In this document: positions 12,796 through 24,578 of the stretch, one piece after another | Layout of the letters: every line of letters starts with the position of its first letter | How positions within the stretch are numbered: the first letter of the stretch is position 1 | Origin: Pithys albifrons albifrons | Taxonomy: Eukaryota > Chordata > Aves > Passeriformes > Thamnophilidae | Direction of reading: 5' to 3' | Length of the DNA stretch: 64,000 nt | Assembly: GCF_047495875.1 (NCBI RefSeq) | Contig: NC_092459.1 | Location: forward strand, 96,505,560-96,569,559 | The notes under the pieces: generated by a model | Told to the model about the DNA's origin: nothing | The model's database searches: none | The model's input: the letters and a program-made list of their open reading frames with translations, nothing else | Translations under genes and position numbers: made by a program

Positions 12796-13124
12796 TGTAA
12801 GAGATTCTGCAGCCAGATCTCTGCTTCGTCTTTCAGGAGATACGAAACCAAACATTGTCAAAAACTTTTGCACTATTAATATTGAAATGGTTTTTTTTTC
12901 CTATCCCCCTTCCTCTCTCTGGGATTTTTTGAACCTGTATCTTATAATTGAAAGCCAGTGGATTAAGCATAACACATCAAACCACTGTTAACACCCAGTC
13001 TCCCGCAAGGCTGAATCCTAACAACTCTGTTTTCTGCCTACAGTATGTGCAAGCAAGTGGAACCACCACATGCACTGCATGCTAAAGGCCACAGCCTTTG
13101 TCTTCTCCAAGTTCTGTCTATTTC
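12796..13124. other. Short non-coding spacer, nothing recognised
   Basis: AT-rich sequence between the CR1 relic and the candidate conserved element that follows. There is a T-run near 12891 and no repeat or gene that I can identify. Confidence 0.7.
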
Positions 13125-13390
13125 AGAGGCTAACATGCTGCAATTAGTCTAATTAATGTGAAACAATGAGCTGTGTTACCACTTATCAAATTGATTGTTC
13201 CCCTATCAAAACAAAACAGGCTGGCTTTTTGATGTAATTTCAAGAGATGATTTGAAATGTCATGTTGCTGCAAGCCAATTACCTTATGACTGGAGTCACG
13301 GTCAACAGAATACATAATTAGCACGAGTTTGGGAAGGCTGCTTACTGCTAGTATGCTAATTAACTGTCTTTTGTCATAAAACAAAAAGGT
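13125..13390. promoter_or_regulatory. Candidate conserved non-coding element with TAATTA cluster
   Basis: Three TAATTA homeodomain cores occur within about 215 bases: TAATTAAT at 13150-13157, TAATTA at 13315-13320 and GCTAATTA ending at 13362. Between them is evenly complex sequence without simple repeats and a TGACTGGAGTCACGGTCA-type stretch near 13288. This texture is typical of vertebrate developmental enhancers. The 84-codon minus-strand frame across it has no recognisable product. No alignment was possible, so this is an inference. Confidence 0.35.
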
Positions 13391-14194
13391 TGTAGCTAGG
13401 GTTGTGAAATAGGTCTTTTTTATTTACATTTCTTTGTGCTTATCAATGTGAGGCATGACAATGCAAAAGAATGGAAAATTTTAATTCCACTACTTCAAAT
13501 TAATACTGAGCCACAAGGTCAGGCACGACGATGGACTACAAGCAACAGTGAACTCTTCAGTGATGGACACACAGGCTGCACCTTCTGCCCAGAACATGCC
13601 AAAATCAAGCACCACGTGAATCTCATACCAAAGAGCCACCGAGCAGCACCTCTGAGACAACTAACAGGCATGCATTGAGTTCCAGATGCTCCTTTCCAGA
13701 AAGCAGGAGAGTATCCGTGACAGCCTAAGCACGCTGGCTGTGGTACAACCAACCCCAAGCTGCTCCACCACACCTCCTCAAAACTGCCCTTCAGAAAGCT
13801 GAAAAAACAACACTATAAACATGTGGCATTATTACTTCTGATTCAGTGTGGTGCTCACAGAACCCTTAAGAAGGGTGTGCAGGATAGAGAACGAACCATG
13901 CCTGTAAGTAAAATGCTTCATAACTCAACTCCTGCCACCTCCTCTCTGTTGCCTCATTTGTGTGATAAATTTTGTATTCCTCAGGCATTTGTTAAAGATC
14001 TGATCTGGATGGCACTGGGTGCCCTCCACACCTGTAGGTTTCAGGGGAAGCTGAGGAGCTCATTACTTTGCAGGATAAAGATCTACCAGAAAGAATCCAA
14101 AGCTGGCTGTCAGCAGCTCCTGCTCTGCCCTCCCTCATCCCAGTGCTGCTTGACATGCCACCAAACAAGCGAAATGGAGGGCAGAAATTAGCTT
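13391..14194. other. Non-coding DNA, no gene seen
   Basis: Open frames of up to 122 codons (13823-14191 plus) overlap minus-strand frames and show no domain. A weak MIR-like stretch (around 13935-13970) was considered and not accepted. Confidence 0.65.
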
Positions 14195-14420
14195 GGTGAG
14201 TCATTGTTAATTCCTATCAATTTAAATTCTGGTTTTCTTTCTCCTGCCTATAATTCAGCACTTTGTCTAAGGTTTTGCTTGGCCTGAGCGACTCCCAACA
14301 GCAAGGTCGGGAATCACTGGAAGTTTTAATGATGTTATTTTGCTAACAGCTGCTGACTTATGAATCCTCCTATTTGTCGTAAAAACAATTTTGTTTCTAT
14401 GTCCATGCTTGGTTTGAACC
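14195..14420. promoter_or_regulatory. Candidate conserved non-coding element
   Basis: High-complexity AT-rich sequence containing several retained CpGs (near 14289, 14307 and 14378), a 'tgagtcattgttaatt' AP-1/SOX-like segment at its left end and 'gctaacagctgctgact' (E-box CAGCTG) near 14343. It lacks repeats and coding potential. The regulatory call is based on texture only. Confidence 0.28.
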
Positions 14421-17400
14421 ACTATAGAGATAATTCTTGTGCTTCTTGATTGCCCTTAAAGCAAGAGAGATGTGCAAATCATTCTCTTTTAGAGAGGAGA
14501 AATTAAGTGTTCAAAACTTAGATCAAAAAGTTGTCAAGCTTGCCTTTTCTGAAGACTTCATTTAAATTCAAACCCAGTCCATTCCAGGTTTGCACAAAGA
14601 ATCGTAAAGTTTCAAGTTCAGAAATCACATAGAGTGGATCGCCTTTAAAATCACTATATGAAATCAGTAGGCATTCCTAAATTATTTTCCTGATTTCTCT
14701 CTTTCAATCCAAGCTAAACTCAAAGTGTAATGAAATAAGATACAGGAGGTACAGGAGAGCTAGATTTTTATCTTAAATTATGAAATCTATAACGAACAGG
14801 AAAACACTCATTTCTTCTGGTGCTGTCATTTACTAGAATCAACATCATCCTTCCTGTCTTTATTCAGCAGAGAAAACAAAGCTAATCCCAATTTCTAAAG
14901 AGCTGGCTAATAAAGGAGTCAAGGGATCATTAGTCTAATTAACTCATTCCTGTTTTCAGTTTACATTTCATTATGCTATTACACTCTTTGAAATGTCAAT
15001 TTTTAAATACCATAGAAAACTGTTTAACATATAGACATGATGTTCAACAAATCTAGGGACATATAGAACAGTTACTCAATATTAGTAAATTCATAGTATC
15101 CAGGTGTGCAACTAAACATCTCCCAGCCAAAACCTTACTGTAAATTTCATTCATTGACATAAAAATCAGGGAAATATTTCCATGACACCTGGCCCCTTTT
15201 CTGACGGTGGTGCTTTTACTACCTGAGAATTTCATAATACTCAGGTAGATGTCCTTGCATCCACTTTTGGTAATCAGACCATTTTATTCTGAACAAAAAT
15301 AAATCAGGATGCCAAACTACAACTTCCTGCCAGGTTTCTTTTTTTTCTTCTTTTTACTGGGTGTCTTTCTCTACTGAGTCACTTACTGCACTTTAAGTCA
15401 ATTTTTAAATTGACTTAATGAGTCATGAAGTAATTTACTGTCTTTTAAGTCAATTTTTAAATAAAGGCAACTTCTGTTAAATTGATGGTAACTTCTGTAA
15501 TCAGCTGTTTGGAAACAATCAACCTCAGTTAACAGCACAGGCTATGCTTGTACAGACAAGTACAAGTTTCATAAAACAAAGTAATGATATAGATGAACTA
15601 TTACATAATAATACCTGTGTGTACACAAAAGCAAATAGGAAGAAAGAAAGCCTGTAGGCACACACACCAACACACATTTGCCTGTCCGTACCTCTGAATA
15701 TCTCATGTGCACTGGCTTCCTTCTTGCTGGGGAACAAACAGCTTTTGCTTAGGATTCAACACAGTAAACCAGTAAATGTGCCCAGTGCTGCACATGACTT
15801 GCCTCTGAATATCTGTTGAATTGTTCACGTTTAAATTAGACATATATCACAAACTGCTGGGTCACAGACTGAAGGATGGAGACATTTTGCCAATGTGCTT
15901 CTTCACACTGAAAAATCTACAGGTGTTTTTGATACCCAAGCAATTGAGTTGGGCACAAGCGGCAATGTCTCCTTGGCATCCTCTTTTCTAAGTACCCTTG
16001 CTGAGATGCCCCTTCTACCTGCCTGGGTCTCCTCCAAAGAAGTCTTTCTCCCACAAATCTGCAGTGTACTAGACAGAATCAGGCTGTATGTGCCAGCGTA
16101 CACCCGCAACACTCTCCCAGTGAAAAAGTAGGCATTGTGATTCCTTTGTATGTATTTTAAGGGATGCTAATGATTGCTTGTGCTGACTCCAACTCATGGG
16201 CAAAATGAAGACGGACACACTGAAATGGGAATGAAGCATGACATCAGCTCTTACATAAATACCATCCAGGCATCAATTATATCTGCTACAGCATGGGCCC
16301 AGTTATTAGTCATGCTGGATAATAGGTAAAGAGATCTGATCCTTATGTACGTGTGAGTCTTTTCTTGAGTGTCCAAGATTCATCAAACTCTTTCTTAAAA
16401 CCTTCTGATGTCATCTAGACCGTGCATACAGCAAAAAGCTAATCCCCTGGTTATTTTAATTTCTGAGAACTGAAATTTCGCCTTCTGAATAGCCAGGACC
16501 CTGGCGAGACCTCTACAGCAGCTACACAACATCCTCTAATTGAGACAGTGTACTTATATAAGAAGTTCAGCTCTTCTGTGCTGTAGATGCTACAGAAATG
16601 ATGAAAAGTTAACTTTACTATCTACCTGTTCAGTCTACTTCAGGAGGAAAAGTCCTTGTTGGTTCCTAGCTTAGATATCACACTGGCTGAAGGAAACCAT
16701 GCAGCCACTCACGTCAGTGTTTTCGTGTAGCTGTCCTTGCGTTGTGGGAAGGAGGAGGGTGAAGCTTTAAGCACCCAAGTTTGAAAAGTGTGACTGAGAA
16801 TAGGAGTTTACATTAGAAATCTCTCACCTGGCAAGACACATGTCTCCACCTCAGACTGAAAAGGACATTAAGAGATGTTTATCAAAACTTGACACTGAGA
16901 GGAAATTTTAGCATTGTCAACCATATGGTATGGATTCTGTGCAATGTATTTCTGGGATAACAGTACAGGGACCCCAGATCTGCAGGAAGCAAAGATTATG
17001 TTACCATTCTGGTTTTTGTCACCAGCAGTAATACACTTAAGGAAAAGAAGTGCCTTTTAAAAGATGTCAAGGAAGACTACGAGTGCAGTATATAAATAAT
17101 TTTAATGGCTTAAAAGATTAAAGCACGTCCAATAATTAATGTATTTTGAGAAGGCTAATGAAAAATAACATATCTATCTGTTCAAAACACAATGTATGTA
17201 TCTTTAATATGATCTCTGCTTTAGGAGAATTCACTCCAGATGGGAGTTGTGGCTAACAAGGCACCTGATAATGCTCCTGCATTAAGACATGAGCATTAGC
17301 TCTCATTAATTCATGTTTTTAGTGTTACTTGGCATCATGGGTTGACCCTATGTGATCTAAAAGGATGTGGCATGCCAGAATGCATCACAACATGTTTGGA

Positions 17401-18069
17401 ATTGTAAAAGCACACAGACCCTCAACAACTTAACTTCCCTGCAGCCCCTGGTATGGAGTTCAGCATTCCTGATCAGGCACTGTCCTAGCTTTATCATCAA
17501 CATGTTATACCTCCCATTGTTTCTTCAATGAGTATTTTCTCTTGTTTATTTTCTAAACCAGCTGAAGTGGGTCCATGCACCTTCATTTAAAAACAAAAGC
17601 ATAGAATGATGCTTAAAGCTTTGACTTACTAGGATCTTTTATTTTCTTCCCTTCCAGGTGTTTCTACCTGGTATCACCCAAATCAAGAGAAGACCAAGGC
17701 GATTAGGAGATACACATTGTTATTTTAGCAAATCCCTTAAAAAAAGATAAAATAAAGTAATTGGACTTCAAACAAGCCTGAAACATTACAGCAAAAGCAA
17801 GTACAAAAGAAGGAGCCATGGCATCGTATGCCCCATCTAACAAGGTATTGAGCACTGAAGCCCAGGGGACTCTTGGTAGTCTCGCTGTGAAGATTAGACA
17901 AGAGCACTTGCGCAGGACACAGCAGGAATATGAAGGGACATGAAGTGAGCAATCCCAGCAGACAGCCTGTTGAAATGTCAGTCAGGCACTCTGCTTCCAC
18001 CACCTTTCACAGAGCTAAACATCTCTTTATGTCAGAACAAATTGGGCAATCCTCAAATCTTTTTTTCCT
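14421..18069. other. Non-coding DNA, no gene seen
   Basis: No open frame exceeds about 88 codons. The stretch holds the local duplication at 15375-15462 and a splice-acceptor-like site near 17657 followed by a short open frame (see findings). Otherwise I see nothing. Confidence 0.72.
15375..15462 (+). repeat. Local imperfect tandem duplication containing a 26-nt palindrome
   Basis: Two copies of a unit starting TGAGTCA and ending TTTAAGTCAATTTTTAAAT are present (15375-15410 and 15419-15462); the second has a few extra bases in its middle. The first copy continues into a near-perfect palindrome, with arms TTAAGTCAATTT (15393-15404) and AAATTGACTTAA (15407-15418) around a 2-nt centre. The second copy keeps only one arm. 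Replication slippage at the hairpin is a simple explanation. Confidence 0.75.
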
Positions 18070-18380
18070 CTCCCCTGACTTCAATGCGACGACGAGCACT
18101 GGGAAGGAAAGCGGGAGGGAGCGCGTACAGACAGTTCACTTCAGTTCACATGAAAGCGCCCTGACATGCTACAAGACTGAATACTGATATTGGCAACTCT
18201 TACAATCTTATCAGAGAGGCAGGAGCAGCAGCAGCCGCCGTGCTGCAGACCTTCCGCCTTTCCAATTACGCTGGGTGGCTGTTCCTTTCCCAAGCACCCC
18301 GCAATGTCCTTTGAAGGTAAACTCCTGGGCTTGATCAAAGGCCACAGAAGCAAACACGTCATTTCTTATGTATAAGCGTA
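18070..18380. promoter_or_regulatory. CpG-retaining patch, candidate regulatory element or non-coding exon
   Basis: About 14 CpG dinucleotides lie between roughly 18087 and 18370, in a window that is otherwise strongly CpG-poor. The patch carries a GGAA/GCGGGAGGGAGCGCG stretch (ETS/SP1-like) at about 18103-18124, a CAG/GCC-rich segment near 18225-18245 and an ACGTCATTTC CRE-like site near 18356. Short open frames on both strands (61-85 codons) give no recognisable protein. It may be an enhancer, a small unmethylated promoter, or the first exon of a non-coding RNA. Confidence 0.4.
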
Positions 18381-18757
18381 TTTGTTTTTGTCATCCTTTT
18401 CTTGTTTTCACTCCTACTTTCCCTCATTAGTCCATTTTAAGGAAGTCTTATTTTAACCAACTCTTTGCACAGTGCTCAAATACAGACTGGTGAGCAACTG
18501 CAATTTTATTTTAAATGGTTTTATGTCACTTTCAAAATTTTGTACAGGGTATTTTGTTGAGGTTTTTGACAACAAAAGCATACACAAGTTATTTTTGCAA
18601 CATGACAACAATAAAGAAACCTTCCCTCTGACTCCTGTAAATGTCAGAGAGGTCTTAGTATGATTGTATGAGGATACAATAATTAATGTATTGATTTTTT
18701 TTATTTGATTCAACAAGTGAAACATTGCCCTAAAAATGATCAGCCAATCCTCATTCT

Positions 18758-18782
18758 TAAAAAAACCCCAAAAAAACAAAAC
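18758..18782 (+). repeat. A-rich tract with CCCC interruption
   Basis: A-runs of six or more split by C4 and C. It is of the same type as the other A/C tracts. Confidence 0.65.
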
Positions 18783-20569
18783 ATTCAAACCCAGAAAACT
18801 TAACCCAATCAAGACATGAAGAATTCTATGAAACACTGTCTCCAAGAACAGCGAGATTAAGCTGCTAGTCCACATTTAAGTTAAAATTTGTTGAATAATA
18901 AAGTTTCTTCTAAAGCAAATACCTTTCTGAGAAAACCCCAAACACCACACACCCCCTAAATGCCATAAAAATCCCTTCCCCCACTGAATAAATTTGTGGT
19001 TAAAAAAAAAAAGAAAATATTCAGTAAATAATTGGCCACTGTCATGTCTGGCCACCTACTTTTTAGATCGGAGATTTTTTTAATCTTGATAATTTATACA
19101 GAATGATCAATTTCCAAGACTTTATTTTGGATAATAATTTCTAAAAATTGCCTAACATTTCTAATATTAATTGATTATAGTTAAAGATCAGATGTATTTT
19201 ATTACAATTTTAAATTTATATTTATGATATTCAGGTAGGTAAATGTCTGTGCATATGGCACAGGCATTACCAGACCATTTATTGCCCATTACTGCCAAGA
19301 AAAGAAGCCCAAACTAGAACAAACTGTGCACCATTTCTGGCATTTGTTAATGGAAGAAAGCTTTATAAGAAAAAAAGAAATACCACTGATTTTTACAGGT
19401 GTTTAATAAAGATAAGCCGAAAAAAGGGTTCCTATTTTAAGCTTGGTGATAGCTAAAAATGTGTTCAAATATGTTCAAAAGCAATCTGAAGTCTCGTAAA
19501 AATGGCTGTTTAAAAGTATTCAAGAAAACAGTAAAAATGCAAATATTTGTCACATTATTGTAGGATATGGGACAAAAATGCTCATGAATTCAAAGAACCC
19601 TGCTGAGGCAACTGCATTTCATTTAAATATGACATTATTTGGGAGTCATTAAAACAGAAATAATGTTTATCGGTTGCATTGTAAAGGTTACTGTGAGGAA
19701 ACAGGCAAAGTTTGCCCATACTAGAATGAGTGGTGCAAGGGACTGTGAGCATAACACCTTTAATTTCAGTGCTTGTAGCTGCGCCATGGGAAATAAAAAG
19801 ACAATGTAATTGATAATTCACTACTACAGAAATACTACAGCAAAAATAATGAGGAAGTATCAGTATTTTCAAGACTTGTAGTCTGATCTCCTGACGTACT
19901 CATTACAATGAGACAAATTCTAAAAAAGGGGTGCCAATAGTGACTGCTGACTTTCTACTTCACAGTATGTTAAATCTCCAAAAAGAAGAAAGTATACAGT
20001 GCCTTGTGATTGTTACAAAATACGTACAACAGCTGTTGAGTCTAACTCTCAGAATTAAAAGCATCTATCCTTGCTGAAGAGAGATGGCTTCTAGGCTATA
20101 GCCATGGAAAACCTTCTGCAACTTGAGTTGAAGACTTTTGTAAGTCTGTCTATACTCACTTCTAAAAAACACAGTGAATAGAGTTGCCTTTTGAACCTTA
20201 ACCTGTTCCCTGCAGTCAATCTGCAGCATTAATTGCTGGTTATTTGTACATGGGAATCAAGATGTAGATGAACGCAGATGCCTTGATTACGCAGACATTT
20301 AGTCAGTGACTTTACTATTGTGAGTAGTTTTTAGTGAAGCAATCAAATTAAGCATCCCATTAAATATCTGATATAGGTAAATCAGCTCCCAGGTCTTAAA
20401 ATTTGATCCATCTTACATTTCTCCATCTATTACATTCATTTGTATTGGTAAAAATCAATCATACAGTTGCCTTAGTTCTGCCTTAATTCTGTCAATGAAT
20501 TTAAATGCATCACATATTGCACTTCTATGTAATTTAAATTCAGCTATGAAGACTTATTATGGTTCTGAG

Positions 20570-21260
20570 TTAAAATAATTCTGCACTGCACACCATTAAA
20601 CAGTGGCTTGCCTGAAAGTGATGCCAGTCATTGGACTGCTCATGAACCAGTCTCTCTTGCAACCCATTTTGTGTGTTCCCTTTCAATACACCTTGAGCTA
20701 TGTGGTCCAAGAGGATGGGGAGATGGTCTGGGAAGTCACACCACGTCTTAAGGCAAAAGTTCTCAGATATGCTTGTATTGATCCCCCAGTCAACACTGGT
20801 GACACCATGACTGTGGGCAGCTGTGGCCAGGCAGGATTTTGAGGAGGACAGCAAAATGCTCTCCAGCCAGGCACCGTTCTCACCTCACACCTTTGGTCAG
20901 AGTTCAGCATGACTGCTATTCAAAATGTTTCTATTAAATGTCCTTTTTTTAGTTCTTGGCCACAGTGCAATCAACACCACTGTATCTTTTCAGCACTCTG
21001 ACTAAATGTGGCTTTTCCTGAAGCTTTTCTGAAGAGACACTGAAATAATGCCAGCAGGATTTTGCCAAAGCTCTCTGTGACTGGGCCAATTCCCATTGCA
21101 CCACATGGCATACCATCTCCCAAAATTTTCACGTGGCCCACACCGATCTGGATTTGCATTATTTTCTTTGAGTTTGAAATTGATTTCTGATGTTCTCTCT
21201 GAAGGCCAGCAATTTCCATAATTTGCCATTATTCCTGTATCGCACACTACTCCATGTCAC
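20570..21260. other. Unidentified patch with coding-like texture
   Basis: Base composition is more balanced than the flanks. Open frames of 94 codons (20570-20854 minus), 79 codons (20603-20842 plus) and 82 codons (20971-21219 minus) cover it. I recognise no protein family in any of them, there is no clear poly-A tail or target-site duplication, and no splice-site pair stands out. It could be an old retropseudogene, part of an undescribed repeat or chance. Confidence 0.25.
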
Positions 21261-23865
21261 GGGCTAACCACGGAAGGTGTCCAGTGTGGGCTTAACTTTA
21301 AGCACAAGAGGTCCTATGGGATGTCTCTGCTACTGCTCACGTGCAGTAATTAAGCATATGCTTATTTACAATGCCATGCAATAGCCTATACCTAACACAG
21401 CTTCTTGAAGCTATATAATAGTGGACAAGCAGTAACTGCAAGCAGAATTTGGCATATTGTCTCCACAGATTTGAGCTAATATACCAGTGTCTCAAGACAT
21501 CACTTCATTTTCATAACAAGGAGGAGATTTAATTTCCATGGCTTTGTATAAAAAGCAATTTGGAAACTTTGCAACAATAATATTGCTTCCCATAAATGCC
21601 AAATTGGTAAAAACATTGTAAGAGGAAAACACAGCACACTGACAATATAATTTTTTCTAACTTAAGTACCAGCATTATTCAAAGACATTATACTGCTAAG
21701 TATCCAAATAATTCATTCATTTTAAGAACTGAAAGCATAATATTATTTTGTTAATATAAGCTCTCTCTTTCTCAAATCCCTCCTTTCCACTTAAACTGAG
21801 GGAATTAACGGCATCTGAAAACACATCTGCATGTGAGGCTTTTATTATCAGTTTTCATGGGTTGTTCTGCCTCGGTTGGGGTGTGCACTTCCCTCTTTCC
21901 TGATTACCAAAAAGTAAAAGTAACTGCAATAATGGTTGTAAATCCTTGCTTTGGATGACAAAACAAGCCTCAGGTATCATCATCTCTTCCATTTCTAGTA
22001 GGAAAGAGAAAGTTGGCCAGGGAAAACATTGCTTACCTCTAACTTAATGGCATCACTGTAATACAGTCTTTCCAGCTAAAAAGAAACAATAATAACTGAA
22101 AATCACTGTTAAAATTTTTATCAAAGATCAAAATTTCTGAGTATGGTAGCTTGGGGTGAGGGGGATGGGGCTGGCAGCATAGTTTTAAGCATAACTTATT
22201 AATTGATGAACATCAGGACTTTGTGGTCATTTAACACTCCCTATAAATGAAGACAGGTAACAGTTATTGATCTCACTTTTCCTGGAAGAGGATCCCTGGG
22301 CTCAGCATGAGGAGTTTCACTTCTCTCAGTTCATAAATACAAGAATAGAGCTATTGCTCAAATGCCACCCTAACTGCTGAAAATGAAATAAAAGTAAATT
22401 TCAGTGCAGTGTGGAAAGCAATACAGGTGGTATTTCCACAGGGCTTTTTTGAGTTGATAGCCCAGGGTTAATATAATCTCAGATTTCCTTATGGGAAATA
22501 TGGAATTGCCACAGCTGACCCCTGCTATCATTTCAAAATATTTTCTTAGTGAAAGCCTACTCAAACCATAGAAGTATATAAGTTACTGTTCTTATTTATT
22601 TATTGATCTAACTTGTGTTACCATGGAACTGCACATTAATGAATTCAGGCTAACAACACACAAGATGGGACACAAGCATCCCTGCTGCCCAGGCAGGAAG
22701 CTGGGGCAGGGAACTGGAAGTGCTGCGTTGTTGTACCTGCAACACAACTGTGTTACAAGAAACATCTGCAAATGGCCATTGTCTCTCCTCTCTTATTCTT
22801 TTGTCATTCAAGACTTTCCCCCTTATTTTCCTTCCTTCTAGCTATTCCTCCCTAAAACTCTGCAATTGGCTGGTCAAATCAAAAGCTGATCTCTAAAACT
22901 TTCTGTGGGGCTGCCACAAGAGCCTCCATCACTGAATATATGTTATCACATGATTTAAACAGAAAAAAAATTAATCCCCTCCCTCTCTTTCTACTCCCCC
23001 CTCCCCAAAATGAGAAAAACAATCTCTACATCGCCTGTCCCCCAGGTCAGATTAAAGCTGGATGTCGAAGGAGAGACCTAGAAAGAGGTGCACATCCCTT
23101 CCAATGCGGATTTAAGGAGAAGCTGCACAAGTAGATGAACTGTTGAACTCAGTCCTCTGTCTTAAAAATACATTTCATTGGGATCATTAATGCACGATGT
23201 AAGTACCCAAAAGATGTAACAGAATTCTGAAATATGAATTAAGGACGTATTGCCATCCCCAGCAAAATAATAAAAGTAGAGAGATTAAGAGGCAAGCATA
23301 TCTTTTTGAATTGTAAAATAGATTTATAGGTCTTCTAATAACAACTTTTACTCAAACCTTACATAAATAGGCTTATATGATACAAATATTATGTGGGCTA
23401 TGTGGAAACTACAAGGTCCCTAATCATGTTTAGGGATTACTTGACAGAACAGAGACATTTCATTCCTATTGGACCTAGGGATTACAGCAAAGAAACATCT
23501 AATATTCCATTTTTTAATTTCATGCATTTTTTATTTACTTTTAATGATGCTGTATATATTCATCATCCTGAAATATTAAAACAGTATGAAAAAAGTAATA
23601 AATTGGTGGAAAATTTAGGGAATGGGAATGCAACAGCACGCAAATCATACACTATCAAGTGCTTGATACACATTTAAAATTACTGTCTAGTACAGCAAAG
23701 CCAAATTCCTGGCAGATTTCTGAAGCGCAAAGTCACAATAAGAAGATCAGCAGAACAGACTGAAATAATAGAATATTCATCCCCCTAATCCATATGCAAT
23801 TCTTTAGGGCTTTTTTTTTAACAATGCATATGAGGTCTGACTGTATTCAGGATTTAAATAAGTTG

Positions 23866-23908
23866 TCTCTCTCTCTCTCCCGCTTTCTCACACACACACA
23901 CTCACTCT
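23866..23908 (+). repeat. Compound (TC)7 / (CA)6 microsatellite
   Basis: Seven TC units (23866-23879), a short interruption, then six CA units (23889-23900) and a degenerate CACTCACTC end. It is a likely polymorphic marker. Confidence 0.85.
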
Positions 23909-24526
23909 GTATTTTTGTAAAAAAAAAGTGTATACAGTTATCATTTCTGCTCTACTGCACCCACATTGACAAGGTTAGCACATCTCCTCACACCTCAGAT
24001 GAAACAATAGCATTTTAAACAACAAAAGTGTTAAAAGAAATACATTTATTCATACCATTGAAACCTCCTGCAACAGCTGTGTTGAAAGGAAAGGGTCCAG
24101 TTGCCTGGGAGAGGGATTTTTTTGTTTAATTTTTTTTAACTCTTTCCGACTTCATTCTAAATAATTACTGGTTAATTTAAAGCAATCTCACATGTAGTTA
24201 CTGGCAATAAAATTTTGAAATCAACATTAATTCTTCAAGATCATGCATGTCTTTCTAGACAGATGTAATTTTAGATGCAGTATTGTATAAAGGGACAGAG
24301 AGAGACAAGTAAATCATCAGTCAAAAGACAGACACTGATGATAATGATGATACATGTAGAAAACGTGCTTGAGGATGGGTGACAGGGAGGTGTAGTATAA
24401 AACTTCCATTGCCATGCTTGAGATTACCAAATTACTTTGAAGTAGTGCAAAGGCACAACTGAGATATAGACCTTCTTCCAAACAAGTGTATGAAGAAATT
24501 CATGGCCTATCATACATAGACATGCA

Positions 24527-24578
24527 AGCCTGATCCTTAGATCAAGCAGTTTTTACACAGGTTTAACTCTCTGATTAG
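24527..24578. repeat. Possible ancient amniote repeat fragment
   Basis: The string 'gcctgatccttagatcaagc' followed by 'acacaggtttaactc' resembles the GCCTGATCC-start repeats of turtles and crocodiles. The match is short, so confidence is low. Confidence 0.25.

Noticed and set aside
13925..13980. Possible MIR-like segment (CTCTGTTGCCTCATTTGTGTGATAAA)
   Set aside because: Only a short pyrimidine-rich portion resembles MIR. The flanking parts do not follow the expected order.
17593..17620. CATAGAATGATGC as a second CR1 3' terminus
   Set aside because: Only the octamer matches. The following bases do not resemble any CR1 tail I know.
18453..18875. 140-codon minus-strand frame
   Set aside because: It is rich in leucine, phenylalanine and lysine from AT-rich DNA, spans an A/C simple tract and has no family resemblance.
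23389..23677. 94-codon plus-strand frame in AT-rich DNA
   Set aside because: The composition is that of random AT-rich translation and no domain or splice context is present.
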